Positions 35,751 through 45,722 of a stretch of DNA of 64,000 nt are shown piece by piece. Each line of letters starts with the position of its first letter. Position 1 is the stretch's first letter. Made by a program: the position numbers and the translations under genes. The DNA lies in assembly GCA_964423745.1 (NCBI GenBank), contig CAYRGG010000014.1, forward strand, positions 1 to 64,000. Direction: 5' to 3'. The notes below the pieces were generated by a model that saw nothing but the letters and a program-made list of their open reading frames with translations, was not told where the DNA came from and made no database searches. The DNA is from CAYRGG01 sp964423745. GTDB lineage: Bacteria; Pseudomonadota; Gammaproteobacteria; Competibacterales; Competibacteraceae.

Positions 35751-37099
35751 TCCTCCACTTCATGAATACGCCGTTTGTCAACCAGAAAAAGAATAGCGTG
35801 GTCTTCGGCTTCAATCACCGTATCGTGATGACAGATGACCACTTCATCGCCACGAACAACGGCACCGATAGTAGTGCCTGGCGGTAGTTTGATTTCTTCA
35901 ATGCGGCGTCCCACCACTTTAGAGGTAGAACGATCGCCATGAGCAACAGCTTCGATAGCTTCTGCAGCACCCCGTCGCAAGGCATGTACTTTAACCACAT
36001 CGCCACGCCTAACATGGGTGAGTAGAGTACCAATGGTGGCTTGTTGGGGAGAAATAGCCACATCGATGATGCCCGCTGATTCAACTAAATCCACATAGGA
36101 AGGCCGATTGATAAGGGACATGACCTTACGAGCGCCTAACCTTTTGGCTAACATGGCTGAAAGAATATTGGCTTCATCATCGTTGGTAACAGCGCAAAAA
36201 ATATCTGTATGCTCGATGTTTTCCTCCAGCAGCAAATCTTCATCAGCCGCATCACCTTGCAGCACAATAGTGCGTCCTAGGTGCTCGGAGATTCGACTTG
36301 CAAAAACTGGATTGTGCTCAATAATTTTTACCTGAAAACGACTCTCCAACGCTTTGGCTAGGCGCGTACCGATATTACCACCGCCCGCTAATATCAGGCG
36401 TTTTACCTTTTTGTCCAACTTGCGTAACTCGCTCATCACTGCCCGAATATTCTTGCTAGCGGCGATGAAAAACACTTCATCATCGGCGCGTATAATGGTG
36501 TCTCCTTCGGGAATGATAGCCTTGCCCTCGCGAAAAATAGCCGCGACACGGGTATGAATGCCTGGCATGTGACTCGGTAAGGTGTTCAATGCATGTCCTA
36601 CCAATGTGCCTCCATGGTAAGCCTTAACGCCCACTAAACGTACTTTACCATCAGCAAAATCCAATACTTGTAAGGCATCTGGATGCTCGATAATATGCTG
36701 AATATGTTCGGTAACTAATTGCTCTGGGCTGATTAAAACGTCAATGGGAAGGGCGGTTGGCAAGAATAATTTTGCTTGATAACGCAAGTATGCCATGCTG
36801 CGTATCCGAGCAATTTTAGTAGGTATATTGAATATGGTATGCGCAATTTGACAGGCGACCATGTTGACTTCGTCACTATTGGTCAAAGCGATGACCATGT
36901 CGGCATCCTCAGCACGGGCCCTCGCCAGCACCTCAGGGTGAGAAGCATGTCCTTCTACCGTGCGAATATCGAGACGGCCTTGCAATTCTTGCAACAGCTC
37001 CCCGTCAAAATCTATGACCGTAATGTCATTGGCTTCGCTAGCTAGGTTTTGCGCCACAGAAATACCTACCTGACCGGCGCCAAGAATAAGAATTCTCAT
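35720..37099 (-). CDS. trkA: Trk system regulatory subunit TrkA
   Basis: TrkA is the cytoplasmic NAD(H)-binding subunit. The 459-residue protein has two RCK units, each with a Rossmann loop: ILGAGQVGISVAQNLA at the N-terminus and LAGGGNIGTRLAKALE near 236. Each is followed by a TrkA-C domain. The length fits E. coli TrkA (458). The final codons are duplicated in the intergenic DNA that follows. Confidence 0.97.
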   Translation of the reverse strand: MRILILGAGQVGISVAQNLASEANDITVIDFDGELLQELQGRLDIRTVEGHASHPEVLARARAEDADMVIALTNSDEVNMVACQIAHTIFNIPTKIARIRSMAYLRYQAKLFLPTALPIDVLISPEQLVTEHIQHIIEHPDALQVLDFADGKVRLVGVKAYHGGTLVGHALNTLPSHMPGIHTRVAAIFREGKAIIPEGDTIIRADDEVFFIAASKNIRAVMSELRKLDKKVKRLILAGGGNIGTRLAKALESRFQVKIIEHNPVFASRISEHLGRTIVLQGDAADEDLLLEENIEHTDIFCAVTNDDEANILSAMLAKRLGARKVMSLINRPSYVDLVESAGIIDVAISPQQATIGTLLTHVRRGDVVKVHALRRGAAEAIEAVAHGDRSTSKVVGRRIEEIKLPPGTTIGAVVRGDEVVICHHDTVIEAEDHAILFLVDKRRIHEVEELFQVSVTFL

Positions 37100-37225
37100 A
37101 TTAGGGTGCTGCTCGTCATGTCAACAACCAACTGACCGGGACGATCCAAGAGCACCTTATCAGTAGGTACGTCTACGTCACCGCTGAGTTTGGCATGCCT
37201 AACTCGTCGTAGCCGTGATACTCGG

Positions 37226-38599
37226 CTACTCATTATCCAAGGCTTTTTTAGGATCAATGCCTAAGGCGCGTAATTTACGGTAAAGATTAGTTCTCTCCAT
37301 GCCAACCCGATCCGCTAACCGTGCTACATTCCCATCACAATCTTTAAATTGTTGTAATAAGTAAGAACGCTCAAATTGTTCCCGAGCTTCGCGCAGCGGT
37401 AAATCCAAAGGAATACTTCCTACTTCCCGAGACTTTGTCAAAGGTGTATTGCTGATGGCCGCCTCAATTTCTTCAAGACCGATTTCTTCTTCTAAACCTA
37501 GGATCAACAAGCGTTGCACTAAATTTTTTAGTTCACGGATATTGCCTGGCCAGTTATAGTTACGCAGCCGATTTTGCGCCGCTGTCGTAAAATGCCTATA
37601 GGGTAAAGCTTCCTGATCCACAAAATAATTGGTATAAAAATTAAGCAACTCAGGTACATCTTCCACATGGTCGCGCAACGGTGGCAAGCGAATAGGCACA
37701 ACGTTGAGTTGGTAGTACAGGTTTTCCCGAAAGCGGTCCTCCGCCACAAGTCGTTCTAAATCTCGATGGGTAGCGGCAATCACGCGCACATTGACTTGCA
37801 CTAGCTCTTTACCGCCAATACGCAGGAACGAACCACTTTCTAAAGCACCCGCTAACTTTGCCTGCGCTTCCAAGTGCATATCGGCTAATTCATCTAAAAA
37901 CAGTGTACCGCCACTGGCTTGCTCAAGTCTGCCGTAATGAACTTTATCTCCCTGCTCGAACCCAAATAGTTCAAGGGTTGCATTTTCTCGGGCGATGGAG
38001 CCCACCCCTACCTCGACAAAAGGACCGTGACGTCGTGAGCTGTTGAGGTGAATAAACCGAGCATAAATTTCTTTGCCGGTGCCTAGCTCGCCAAAAATCA
38101 ATACCGGAGTTTCGTGTTGTGCAATACGTATTGCTTGGGTCTTTAAGCGTTGCACCACATCGCTCTTACCGATGGGTTCGGTGATTGGGCGAATTTGTCG
38201 GCTCAACCCCAGGTTTTCGCGCACCAACCGATCTGCCTCCAAAGCCCGTTTCACCGTGAGCAACAGCTTATTTAAAGACATGGGTTTTTCTAGAAAGTCA
38301 TAGGCCCCTAAGCGAGTGGCTTCCACCGCGGTTTCGACGGTGCCATGACCCGACATAATGATGACCGGACAGGGTAGATGATCGCCCTCAGCCCACTCCT
38401 TGAGCAAGCTAATACCATCGATATCCGGCATCCAAATGTCTAGAAGAATCAAATCAGGCCGTCTAGCACGACGCGCTTCTCGAGCACCGGCAGCATTTTC
38501 AGCAGTACTGACTTCATAGCCTTCATCTTCTAGGATTTCTTTAACTTGATCGCAAATATCCGGTTCGTCATCGACGACCAGGATATGGAGTGCGCTCAT
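37226..38599 (-). CDS. ntrX: NtrX-like response regulator lacking the GAFTGA loop
   Basis: The 457-residue protein has a receiver domain (DDEP near residue 10, phosphoacceptor in LILLDIWMPD near 54), an AAA+ domain with Walker A GELGTGKE and Walker B GTLFLDEL, and a Fis-type helix-turn-helix. The sigma-54 contact loop is missing: after LFGFEQG the sequence runs DKVHYGRLEQ where activators have GAFTGA. It probably cannot drive sigma-54 and may act with sigma-70, as known for some NtrX. It overlaps the ntrY-like gene by 4 bp. Confidence 0.88.
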   Translation of the reverse strand: MSALHILVVDDEPDICDQVKEILEDEGYEVSTAENAAGAREARRARRPDLILLDIWMPDIDGISLLKEWAEGDHLPCPVIIMSGHGTVETAVEATRLGAYDFLEKPMSLNKLLLTVKRALEADRLVRENLGLSRQIRPITEPIGKSDVVQRLKTQAIRIAQHETPVLIFGELGTGKEIYARFIHLNSSRRHGPFVEVGVGSIARENATLELFGFEQGDKVHYGRLEQASGGTLFLDELADMHLEAQAKLAGALESGSFLRIGGKELVQVNVRVIAATHRDLERLVAEDRFRENLYYQLNVVPIRLPPLRDHVEDVPELLNFYTNYFVDQEALPYRHFTTAAQNRLRNYNWPGNIRELKNLVQRLLILGLEEEIGLEEIEAAISNTPLTKSREVGSIPLDLPLREAREQFERSYLLQQFKDCDGNVARLADRVGMERTNLYRKLRALGIDPKKALDNE

Positions 38600-40866
38600 T
38601 CTGCCTCCTCGGTGTGAGAAAAGATCATGGGAGTGGTGATTGTTGATGGGGTAGCTTCATGAAAAGGAGGAAAAAGAATGATCATGCGGGTACCCCCTTC
38701 AACAGGAATTTCCACTCGAATGGAACCACTATGCTCTTCAACAATCTTTTTAACAATGGCTAGCCCTAGTCCGGTTCCTTTAGGTTTAGTGGTAACATAG
38801 GGTTCGAAAATGTCACCGATCTTCTCATGCGGCAAACCTACGCCATCATCTTGAAATATTAACTCCACATAATGGTGTGAAGTCTCATAGTGGTTATTAG
38901 AGCAATGGGTAGTAATCCGTAGTATTGAACCGGAGCCTTCAACAATTGCCTCAATGGCATTTTTAACTAAATTGTGTAAAAGTTGACGTAGCCGTCCTTT
39001 GTCGCCTTGAATAATAGGCTTTTGTGGGTCCAGGTCCAGTTGAATTTCCACACCTACCGGTGGGTATTCTTGGTATAAGTAAAGCACCTCAGTAATTACG
39101 TCGTTAAGGGATAGTACGGTGAGTTTTAAATGTGGTGCTCGTGCGTAGTCGTTAAAAGCATCTACCATTTCTTTCATGGCATGCACTTGTTGCACGATGG
39201 TATTAGTCCCTCTATCTAGTACCCGAGCCTGGGATTCGTCTAAGGTTTTTAGATACTTATGACGAATACGTTCAGCAGCCAATTGAATCGGCGTCAGAGG
39301 GTTTTTAATCTCGTGGGCTAAGCGTCGAGCCACCTCAGACCAAGCAGCAGCGCGCTCAGCCTGAACTAATGTCGTGATGTCATCAAAAACAATGACATAG
39401 CCTCCCCTAAACCCTATAGGATCTGGTAAAGAACTGCCGCGACACATTAAAATTTGCCGCCCTGTATTACCAAACAAGGTAATTTCTTGCCGCCAATCAC
39501 CGTTTGCATCGGTTAAATGGGATGCGATCGTATCAAATAGGGGTAATAGATGGGTATGTACTTGACTAATGTGAGTACTGTCGACGCCGACTAACTCATG
39601 TAAATTGACGCCAGCAATCTGACAGGCGGCAGTGTTAGTGGTACGTAGACAACCCTCATGATCCAAAGTCAATACCCCAGAGGAAAGTCGCGCTAAGACA
39701 CCCTCAAGATAGGCCCGCTGACTCTCCACAAGCTGTTGGCTTTTTTGCGCACTGTCTCTTGCCTGAGCTAAGTTACGTGTCATTTGGTTGAATGAGTCAA
39801 CCAAAAAACCCAGTTCATCGTTGTTAGAACGAGGCAGTAGCTGATCATAATGACCGGCGGCAACGGCTTGCGTACCTTGAGCTAAATCCCGCACTGGCTC
39901 TGTTAACCGTCGAGCTGAGTAAACGGCGGCCCAGAGGGCGGCCAACACGCTGAATAACATAACTAGTGACAGGGTCAAAATAAAACTTGTTTTTAATGGT
40001 ACACGCAAAAACACTAATTCTTTATAGCTATCTAAGGCAGACTGGACGGAATCCGCCAATACACTGAAACGACCAGCCACAGGAAACAAAGCTTGTAAAA
40101 TAGTTTCGTTTTGATTCATGTCTTGGACAGGTATCCGAACAGCGGCGCGAATGTGAAAACCCCCATCATCGGTAGGTTCTAAATTCACATAGCTTTGACC
40201 TTGGCGGACTTGTAGTAATACTACTTCCGGCAGCGGAGTCGGTATAACCAGCAAAGGATCTATGTTGGCCGTGGCGATAATGCGCCCATTCTGACTGAAT
40301 AGAGTTAATTCTGTCGTGTCATTGGTTTCAAGCAGTTTGCCAAGCCGAAATGTCGCTTGTAATGGACTCAAGCCGCTTAGTTCATTAGCCATACGGTCAG
40401 CTTGCTTAAGCACTTCGCGCATGCGAAAATCAAGGGCAGTACGGCTTAGTTCCAAAGCGTCTTCTAAAGATTTTTCAACCCGCACGTCAAACCAGCTATC
40501 AATTCCCCGCTCTAAAAAGTGCAGGGAAAAAAAGTACACGATGGCCACTGGACTGAAAGCAATTATCACGAAAACGCCCACTAGACGTAATGTTAACCGG
40601 GTTCCAGGAGTCCCGGCAAAAAATTGACGAATTAGACCATACAGATTACGAATAATAAAAAGGGCAAGTATCAATAATCCGGTTACACTGAATGCTAACA
40701 GCCCCGTATAGGAACGCCCAAAATCGTCAGCATTTTTCGCTACGTCGCTCATCAAACCTAGGGCAGTTAGCAGTAAACCTAAGAGAATTAACATGGCTAC
40801 AAAGCCTGGCCTTTTAAAAGGGTAAGTTATAGAGGCCATGCGTACCATTCGCTGCTGAGTTGCCAA
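38596..40866 (-). CDS. ntrY: NtrY-like sensor histidine kinase
   Basis: The 756-residue membrane kinase has about three N-terminal spans, a periplasmic segment of about 170 residues, a further span, then a HAMP domain (ARRLTEPVRDLAQGTQAVAA), a PAS domain, HisKA with RRLAHEIKNPLTPIQLAAER, and HATPase_c with DDGVGLP and GTGLGLAIVKKI. It pairs with the NtrX-like regulator by a 4-bp overlap. NtrYX systems respond to nitrogen, redox or envelope conditions. It follows DUF4390, as in relatives, with a 40-bp overlap. Confidence 0.92.
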   Translation of the reverse strand: MATQQRMVRMASITYPFKRPGFVAMLILLGLLLTALGLMSDVAKNADDFGRSYTGLLAFSVTGLLILALFIIRNLYGLIRQFFAGTPGTRLTLRLVGVFVIIAFSPVAIVYFFSLHFLERGIDSWFDVRVEKSLEDALELSRTALDFRMREVLKQADRMANELSGLSPLQATFRLGKLLETNDTTELTLFSQNGRIIATANIDPLLVIPTPLPEVVLLQVRQGQSYVNLEPTDDGGFHIRAAVRIPVQDMNQNETILQALFPVAGRFSVLADSVQSALDSYKELVFLRVPLKTSFILTLSLVMLFSVLAALWAAVYSARRLTEPVRDLAQGTQAVAAGHYDQLLPRSNNDELGFLVDSFNQMTRNLAQARDSAQKSQQLVESQRAYLEGVLARLSSGVLTLDHEGCLRTTNTAACQIAGVNLHELVGVDSTHISQVHTHLLPLFDTIASHLTDANGDWRQEITLFGNTGRQILMCRGSSLPDPIGFRGGYVIVFDDITTLVQAERAAAWSEVARRLAHEIKNPLTPIQLAAERIRHKYLKTLDESQARVLDRGTNTIVQQVHAMKEMVDAFNDYARAPHLKLTVLSLNDVITEVLYLYQEYPPVGVEIQLDLDPQKPIIQGDKGRLRQLLHNLVKNAIEAIVEGSGSILRITTHCSNNHYETSHHYVELIFQDDGVGLPHEKIGDIFEPYVTTKPKGTGLGLAIVKKIVEEHSGSIRVEIPVEGGTRMIILFPPFHEATPSTITTPMIFSHTEEAE

Positions 40867-41420
40867 TCTCCAAACAAATAAGTGGCGACTTGTAAGGGAA
40901 CCGGCAAGTCGTCGATATCTAAATTGACTCTTAATTGCCCATAATAACTTTCACCGCTTTCCAACAAACTTGCATCAAGGAGTGGGAAATCATCGATGCG
41001 CCCGAGAAATTGAGTAGCGGTGGCGAGAGAAGGAAAGCTATTGACCTGGCCACTATTTAGGTTAGTTATAAGATATTGGCGAGAAAGGGTATGGTACTCC
41101 AAGCGAAATTTTTGCTCTAACTCTGCAATGGTTTCATCCCAGAGCCACTCGCGGTTACGTATCACCTCCATTTCCAACTCAATGGTCAGAGGTACCCCAT
41201 TTTCCAATGCTTCCTGAGGTGTATCGCCAAGTCGGTAAACAATTCTGGCACTCAATAAGTAAATACCGTTCTCTAACCGGGTATCGGCGCTAAGCACACG
41301 AAAACCTGCTGCCCAAGCAAAAGAAATAAGCAGCAATGAGCTAAGTAATAAAACTACTCCACAACACCGCTTGAGAGAAGTGACTCTCGAAAACGATTTA
41401 CGCAATACCTGTTTGTGCAC
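40827..41420 (-). CDS. DUF4390 membrane-anchored protein
   Basis: The protein has one N-terminal span (GVVLLLSSLLLISFAWAAGF) and a beta-rich domain with AIRNREW-like blocks (MEVIRNREWLWDETIAELEQ) typical of DUF4390, always found between rsmB and ntrY. I choose GTG 41420, which starts just after the rsmB stop, giving 197 residues; a TTG at 41405 is another choice. The frame is open further upstream but there overlaps rsmB. Function is unknown; the place suggests a link to the NtrY sensor. Confidence 0.8.
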   Translation of the reverse strand: MHKQVLRKSFSRVTSLKRCCGVVLLLSSLLLISFAWAAGFRVLSADTRLENGIYLLSARIVYRLGDTPQEALENGVPLTIELEMEVIRNREWLWDETIAELEQKFRLEYHTLSRQYLITNLNSGQVNSFPSLATATQFLGRIDDFPLLDASLLESGESYYGQLRVNLDIDDLPVPLQVATYLFGDWQLSSEWYAWPL

Positions 41421-41424
41421 AGAA

Positions 41425-42744
41425 TTAAGGATTTTTGACAAGACAGGCGTAGTAGGCGCCATCCATTCCCAACTCCCCCGGCAGAATTTGTCTACCGCGC
41501 TTCCCTGGTCGACCCCAAGATGCGTCAATAGGTTGTTCTTGAGCATCACGCCGGCTGGCGAGAAAGTGAACGATAGTGTCTTCATTTTCTTGTTTTAGAA
41601 TCGAGCACGTCGCATAAATGAGCATACCCCCAGGAGAAAGTAGTGGCCACACAGCCTCCAACAGAGACAACTGTTGTTTGGCTAAGCTGCTGATGTCACT
41701 GGCTCGGCGTAATATTTTTATATCGGGATGGCGGCGAATGACCCCAGTACCCGAGCAGGGGGCATCCAATAAAATACGGTCATAATATTGCCCGTCCCAC
41801 CAGGTCGTGGGTTTACCAGCATCACCCACATGCGTGGGTGCTTTGAGACCTAAACGCCGAAGGGTATCGTGCAGACGAGACAACCGTTCGGCGTTATTAT
41901 CTAAAGCGAGCAGGTATCCTAAATTTGGTTCGCTTTCTAAAGCATGACAGGTTTTTCCTCCCGGTGCAGCACAAGCATCCAGTACCCGTAAACCCGGCGC
42001 TAGGCGAAGCAATCCTGCCGCCAGTTGCGCAGCGCTATCTTGCACGGATACCCAACCCTCAAAAAAACCCGGCAATGCTGCCACTGGCAATGTATTGGCG
42101 ACATTGATACCTGCAGCACTACACGGGTCTGGCTTAGCCTCAATCCCTTTTGCTGTCAGAGTCTGTAAATACGCTGGTCGGGACAGACGTGCTAAGTTTA
42201 CCCGTAGCGTATAAGGAGGACGTGTATTGTTGGCTTGTACAATGGTTTGCCAATGATGGGGCCAATCCACCTGAAAATGATGTAACAGCCATGCTGGGTG
42301 AGCATTACACCAGGTCTCATCTTGAGCAAGGGCTTGCAGACAACTGGTATGCTTACGCTGAAAATTTCGCAATACGGCGTTGACTAACCCAGCGGCTTTG
42401 CCCTTGCCCATTTGGCGGGTTGCTGACACCACTTCCGAAACAGCAGCATAGGCCGGTATTCGTAAATGCAGTAATTGATAAAGCCCCAACAACAACAATG
42501 CCTGCACATCGCTTTGATGGGGTTTTAAGGGCTTATCTAAAAGACGCTCCAAGAGACGTTGAAGCCCAGGATACCAACGTAAGGTTCCGTAGCAGAGCTC
42601 ATGGAACAAACTCTGTTCTCGTGCATCGACGCGAGCCAACGCCGGTGGAAAAACCTTAGATAAGGATTGACCTTTGGCAATGACCTCTTGGATAACCTGA
42701 GCGGCAATACAGCGTATGTTTGTATTGAGAGCTTTATCAGTCAT
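41425..42744 (-). CDS. rsmB: 16S rRNA m5C967 methyltransferase RsmB
   Basis: The 439-residue protein has an N-terminal NusB-like RNA-binding domain (about 1-135) and a C-terminal methyltransferase: SAM loop VLDACAAPGGKTCH, motif IV DAPCSGTGVIRRHPDIK with one catalytic cysteine, and motif VI YATCSILKQEN with the other. It is next to fmt, the usual partner. Confidence 0.96.
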   Translation of the reverse strand: MTDKALNTNIRCIAAQVIQEVIAKGQSLSKVFPPALARVDAREQSLFHELCYGTLRWYPGLQRLLERLLDKPLKPHQSDVQALLLLGLYQLLHLRIPAYAAVSEVVSATRQMGKGKAAGLVNAVLRNFQRKHTSCLQALAQDETWCNAHPAWLLHHFQVDWPHHWQTIVQANNTRPPYTLRVNLARLSRPAYLQTLTAKGIEAKPDPCSAAGINVANTLPVAALPGFFEGWVSVQDSAAQLAAGLLRLAPGLRVLDACAAPGGKTCHALESEPNLGYLLALDNNAERLSRLHDTLRRLGLKAPTHVGDAGKPTTWWDGQYYDRILLDAPCSGTGVIRRHPDIKILRRASDISSLAKQQLSLLEAVWPLLSPGGMLIYATCSILKQENEDTIVHFLASRRDAQEQPIDASWGRPGKRGRQILPGELGMDGAYYACLVKNP

Positions 42745-42798
42745 TAACCTTTACCGCTAATGGGAATCGGGAGGAATAGCCCTTTCCAAATTTTAACC

Positions 42799-43752
42799 TC
42801 ATACGCCATCGTTGTGGCCAAGCCGCTGACCAGTCAAACGATAAGCATTGACAAAATCAGCGACAGCAAGCGGACGCTTGCCAGGAACTTGCAGTTTGGT
42901 TAGCCGCAGTACACCAGCCCCAGTGGCCACATCAATACCTGCTGAGGTTTCTCTGATAACCGTCCCTGGGACGGCCTCATTGGCCCCTGTGGTCTGTGCC
43001 TCGGCTTGCCAGATACGAAGGATTCGTCCATCGGCTTGCGTTTGAGCCACGGGCCAAGGATTGAAAGCCAGCACTTGGCGCATTAGATCAAGCGCCGAAC
43101 GAGACCAATCTAACTCAGCCTCAGTTTTTTCCAGTTTGGGCGCATAGGTGACTAAAGCTTCATCCTGTGATTGCGGGGTGATTTTGCCAGCTGCTAGATC
43201 CGGTAGTAGACGGACTAACGTTTGCGCCCCCAAAAGAGCCAGTTGATCATGCAATTCACCACTGGTCATAGTGGTTGAAAGAGAGATTGCGGTTTGCGCC
43301 AATATAGGTCCTGTGTCCAGTCCTACATCCATTTGCATAAGGGTTATGCCAGATTCGCGATCGCCAGCGAGTAGCGCCCGCTGAATGGGCGCCGCGCCGC
43401 GCCAGCGTGGCAGTAAAGAAGCATGCACATTGATGCAACCGAGGCGAGGAGTGGCAAGTACAGCTGCAGGAAGTAGCAAGCCATAGGCAACCACCACTAT
43501 GAGATCAGGCTGCAAAGCGGCAAGTTGGTTTTGCGCATCCCCGTTGCGAAGGCTTTTCGGTTGCAAGATAGGCAGTCCTATCGCGTTTTGTTTAACAGGA
43601 CTGGCTGCTAATTGACGTCCACGGCCCGCGGGTCGATCCGGTTGTGTATAAACAGCACAAATGTCATGGCCAGCGCTACGTAAAGCCAGCAGACTCGGTA
43701 CTGCAAACCCAGGTGTGCCGGCAAAAACGATGCGTAATGGTGAACTAGCCAT
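42799..43752 (-). CDS. fmt: Methionyl-tRNA formyltransferase Fmt
   Basis: Fmt formylates initiator Met-tRNA. The 317-residue protein has IVFAGTPGFAVPSLLAL at the N-terminus, the catalytic-site block INVHASLLPRWRGAAPIQRA near 108-127 and the C-terminal OB-like domain. Length is normal. Def lies upstream, 103 bp away on the same strand. Confidence 0.97.
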   Translation of the reverse strand: MASSPLRIVFAGTPGFAVPSLLALRSAGHDICAVYTQPDRPAGRGRQLAASPVKQNAIGLPILQPKSLRNGDAQNQLAALQPDLIVVVAYGLLLPAAVLATPRLGCINVHASLLPRWRGAAPIQRALLAGDRESGITLMQMDVGLDTGPILAQTAISLSTTMTSGELHDQLALLGAQTLVRLLPDLAAGKITPQSQDEALVTYAPKLEKTEAELDWSRSALDLMRQVLAFNPWPVAQTQADGRILRIWQAEAQTTGANEAVPGTVIRETSAGIDVATGAGVLRLTKLQVPGKRPLAVADFVNAYRLTGQRLGHNDGV

Positions 43753-43855
43753 AAACGGTTTTATTAATTAAATAGCTATACGCACAATACGAGCCATCAA
43801 TATCTCATCAACCATTGCTTTGCCTTGCCTATAGACTCCAAATTTTTATAGATGC

Positions 43856-44374
43856 TTACAGTTGGCGAACGGGTGCTTCTAGACGCCCTTGTTTTTCAAG
43901 CTTTTTACGAATTCGATTTCGCTTTAGGGGCGACAGGTAGTCTACAAACAATTTACCCTCTAGATGGTCCATCTCGTGTTGAATGCACACCGCTAATAGA
44001 CCATCCGTGGTTATTTCAAAAGGTTCGCCATGCCGGTCTAATGAGGCTAATCGAATAGTCTCAGGGCGCCGCACGGTTTCATGAAAACCGGGTACCGACA
44101 AACAGCCCTCTTCCATTTCTTCTTCTCCCTGGCACTCTAAAATGGTGGGATTAATCAGTACCAAAGGTTGATCCCGAGTTTCGGAAATATCCATCACGAT
44201 AACTCGTTTTTGTACATTAACTTGAGTTGCGGCAAGCCCAATACCTGAAGCTGCGTACATGGTTTCAAGCATGTCGTCAATAAGGGTACGTATGCCATCA
44301 TCGACGGTGTCTACTGGTACGGCTTTTTTTCGAAGCCGAGGGTCAGGAAAATGCAGAATTGTGAGTTGAGACAT
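43856..44374 (-). CDS. def: Peptide deformylase
   Basis: Def removes the formyl group from new proteins. All three motifs are present in this 172-residue protein: GIGLAATQV near 45, EGCLSVPG near 91 and QHEMDHLEG near 133, with the metal-binding cysteine and histidines. It is the first gene of the def-fmt-rsmB run, divergent from the LysM lipoprotein. Confidence 0.97.
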   Translation of the reverse strand: MSQLTILHFPDPRLRKKAVPVDTVDDGIRTLIDDMLETMYAASGIGLAATQVNVQKRVIVMDISETRDQPLVLINPTILECQGEEEMEEGCLSVPGFHETVRRPETIRLASLDRHGEPFEITTDGLLAVCIQHEMDHLEGKLFVDYLSPLKRNRIRKKLEKQGRLEAPVRQL

Positions 44375-44523
44375 GGCAAAATCGCCTGTGTTATGTTTAC
44401 AAGTATCTATAGAGTATGTAACTAGTATCGCAAATGATACAAGAAATTTTGTGAAAACCGCTATACTTTGCCGATGTAAAAAGTTTCGTTACACTGGCAT
44501 TGGATGACTGCAAGGATAAAGCA

Positions 44524-45678
44524 ATGATTGAAAAACCATATTTCGGACAATGTCTTTCTATTACTTTGGTAATTTTAATTGTATTTGCTACGTTAACCGC
44601 TTGTGCTCAAAGGGCGCCTGCTGCTTCCCCGGATCCCACTAATCCTCGCTATAGTGAGCCGCCACCCCTGGCAACTAGGAGTGGTGGGGGTTTTAGTTCA
44701 CGGCTTCGTCGTGGGGGGGGCATCGAACTTCGCCCGGATCATCCGCAACGCTATATTGTTAAACAGGGCGATACTCCACAAAAGGTGGCCGAAGTCTTTC
44801 TCAAAAGACCTTGGCAATGGCCAGAAGTTTGGCGTCCTCAATCAGGAACGGATAATCCCGGACAACTCTTTGTAGGTGAGGTCATTGAGCTTTATTATCA
44901 AGGGGGTCAACCTCGGCTGCGCCCTGTGGCAGGTGTGCCCACCATCAAATTATCACCTGAAATCCGCGTCCAACCTATTGAAGATATTGTGCCTAAGATA
45001 CCTCGTCAGGCCATTAGTTCGTTTCTCAAACGATCTGTCGTTACCGATGCATCAGCATGGCGAGCCGCCCCCAAAATTATAGGCAATGCTGAGAATCGTG
45101 TCCTCAATGCAACGGGTAGTAAGATTTATGTGGATGGGATAACGTCATCTTATCCCTCTAATTACCGAATATTTCGTCCTGGTAACCGGTACAGGGATCC
45201 GTTGACAGGGGAGCTATTAGGTCGAGCGGGCCAGTATGTGGGGGAGGCGATACTAGAGGAAAAAGGCAATCCATCTGTATTAATGCTTACCGATGCTCAG
45301 CTAGAGGTGCGCACGGGGGACCGCTTGTTTCCAATAGATGAAGCGGGAATCGAGCCTCGCCAATTTCAACCGCAGATGGCGCCGCCAGATACCCAAGGCC
45401 ATATTATTGCCTTACTAGGGGAAAATGTATTGGCCAGTCAATATCAGAGTCTGGTAGTGAATTTAGGTGAGGACGATGGGATGCAACCCGGTTATATGTT
45501 GGATATTGTGGGTACAGATCAAGTGTCTCAGCAAGGGTGGCTAGCCACGTCAGCTAACCCGATAGATCAACAAGTGGGTACTTTAATGCTTTATAAGGTC
45601 TATGACGATGTTAGTTACGGACTGGTCACTGACATGAATGATACCATTGGAGTTTTGGATCGAGTGCAGTCACCCTGA
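44524..45678 (+). CDS. LysM-domain lipoprotein
   Basis: The 384-residue product is a lipoprotein: hydrophobic segment followed by the lipobox TLTACA. A LysM domain follows near 80-130 (RYIVKQGDTPQKVAEVFLKR), which binds peptidoglycan. The rest resembles the conserved protein that is always divergent from def and upstream of dprA. I choose the ATG at 44524, preceded by AAGGA, rather than the in-frame TTG 24 bases earlier. Confidence 0.88.
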   Translation: MIEKPYFGQCLSITLVILIVFATLTACAQRAPAASPDPTNPRYSEPPPLATRSGGGFSSRLRRGGGIELRPDHPQRYIVKQGDTPQKVAEVFLKRPWQWPEVWRPQSGTDNPGQLFVGEVIELYYQGGQPRLRPVAGVPTIKLSPEIRVQPIEDIVPKIPRQAISSFLKRSVVTDASAWRAAPKIIGNAENRVLNATGSKIYVDGITSSYPSNYRIFRPGNRYRDPLTGELLGRAGQYVGEAILEEKGNPSVLMLTDAQLEVRTGDRLFPIDEAGIEPRQFQPQMAPPDTQGHIIALLGENVLASQYQSLVVNLGEDDGMQPGYMLDIVGTDQVSQQGWLATSANPIDQQVGTLMLYKVYDDVSYGLVTDMNDTIGVLDRVQSP

Positions 45679-45722
45679 ACAATCGCGCTTCCGTTGCACC
45701 CGCGTCAGAGCCAGCCCCGTGG

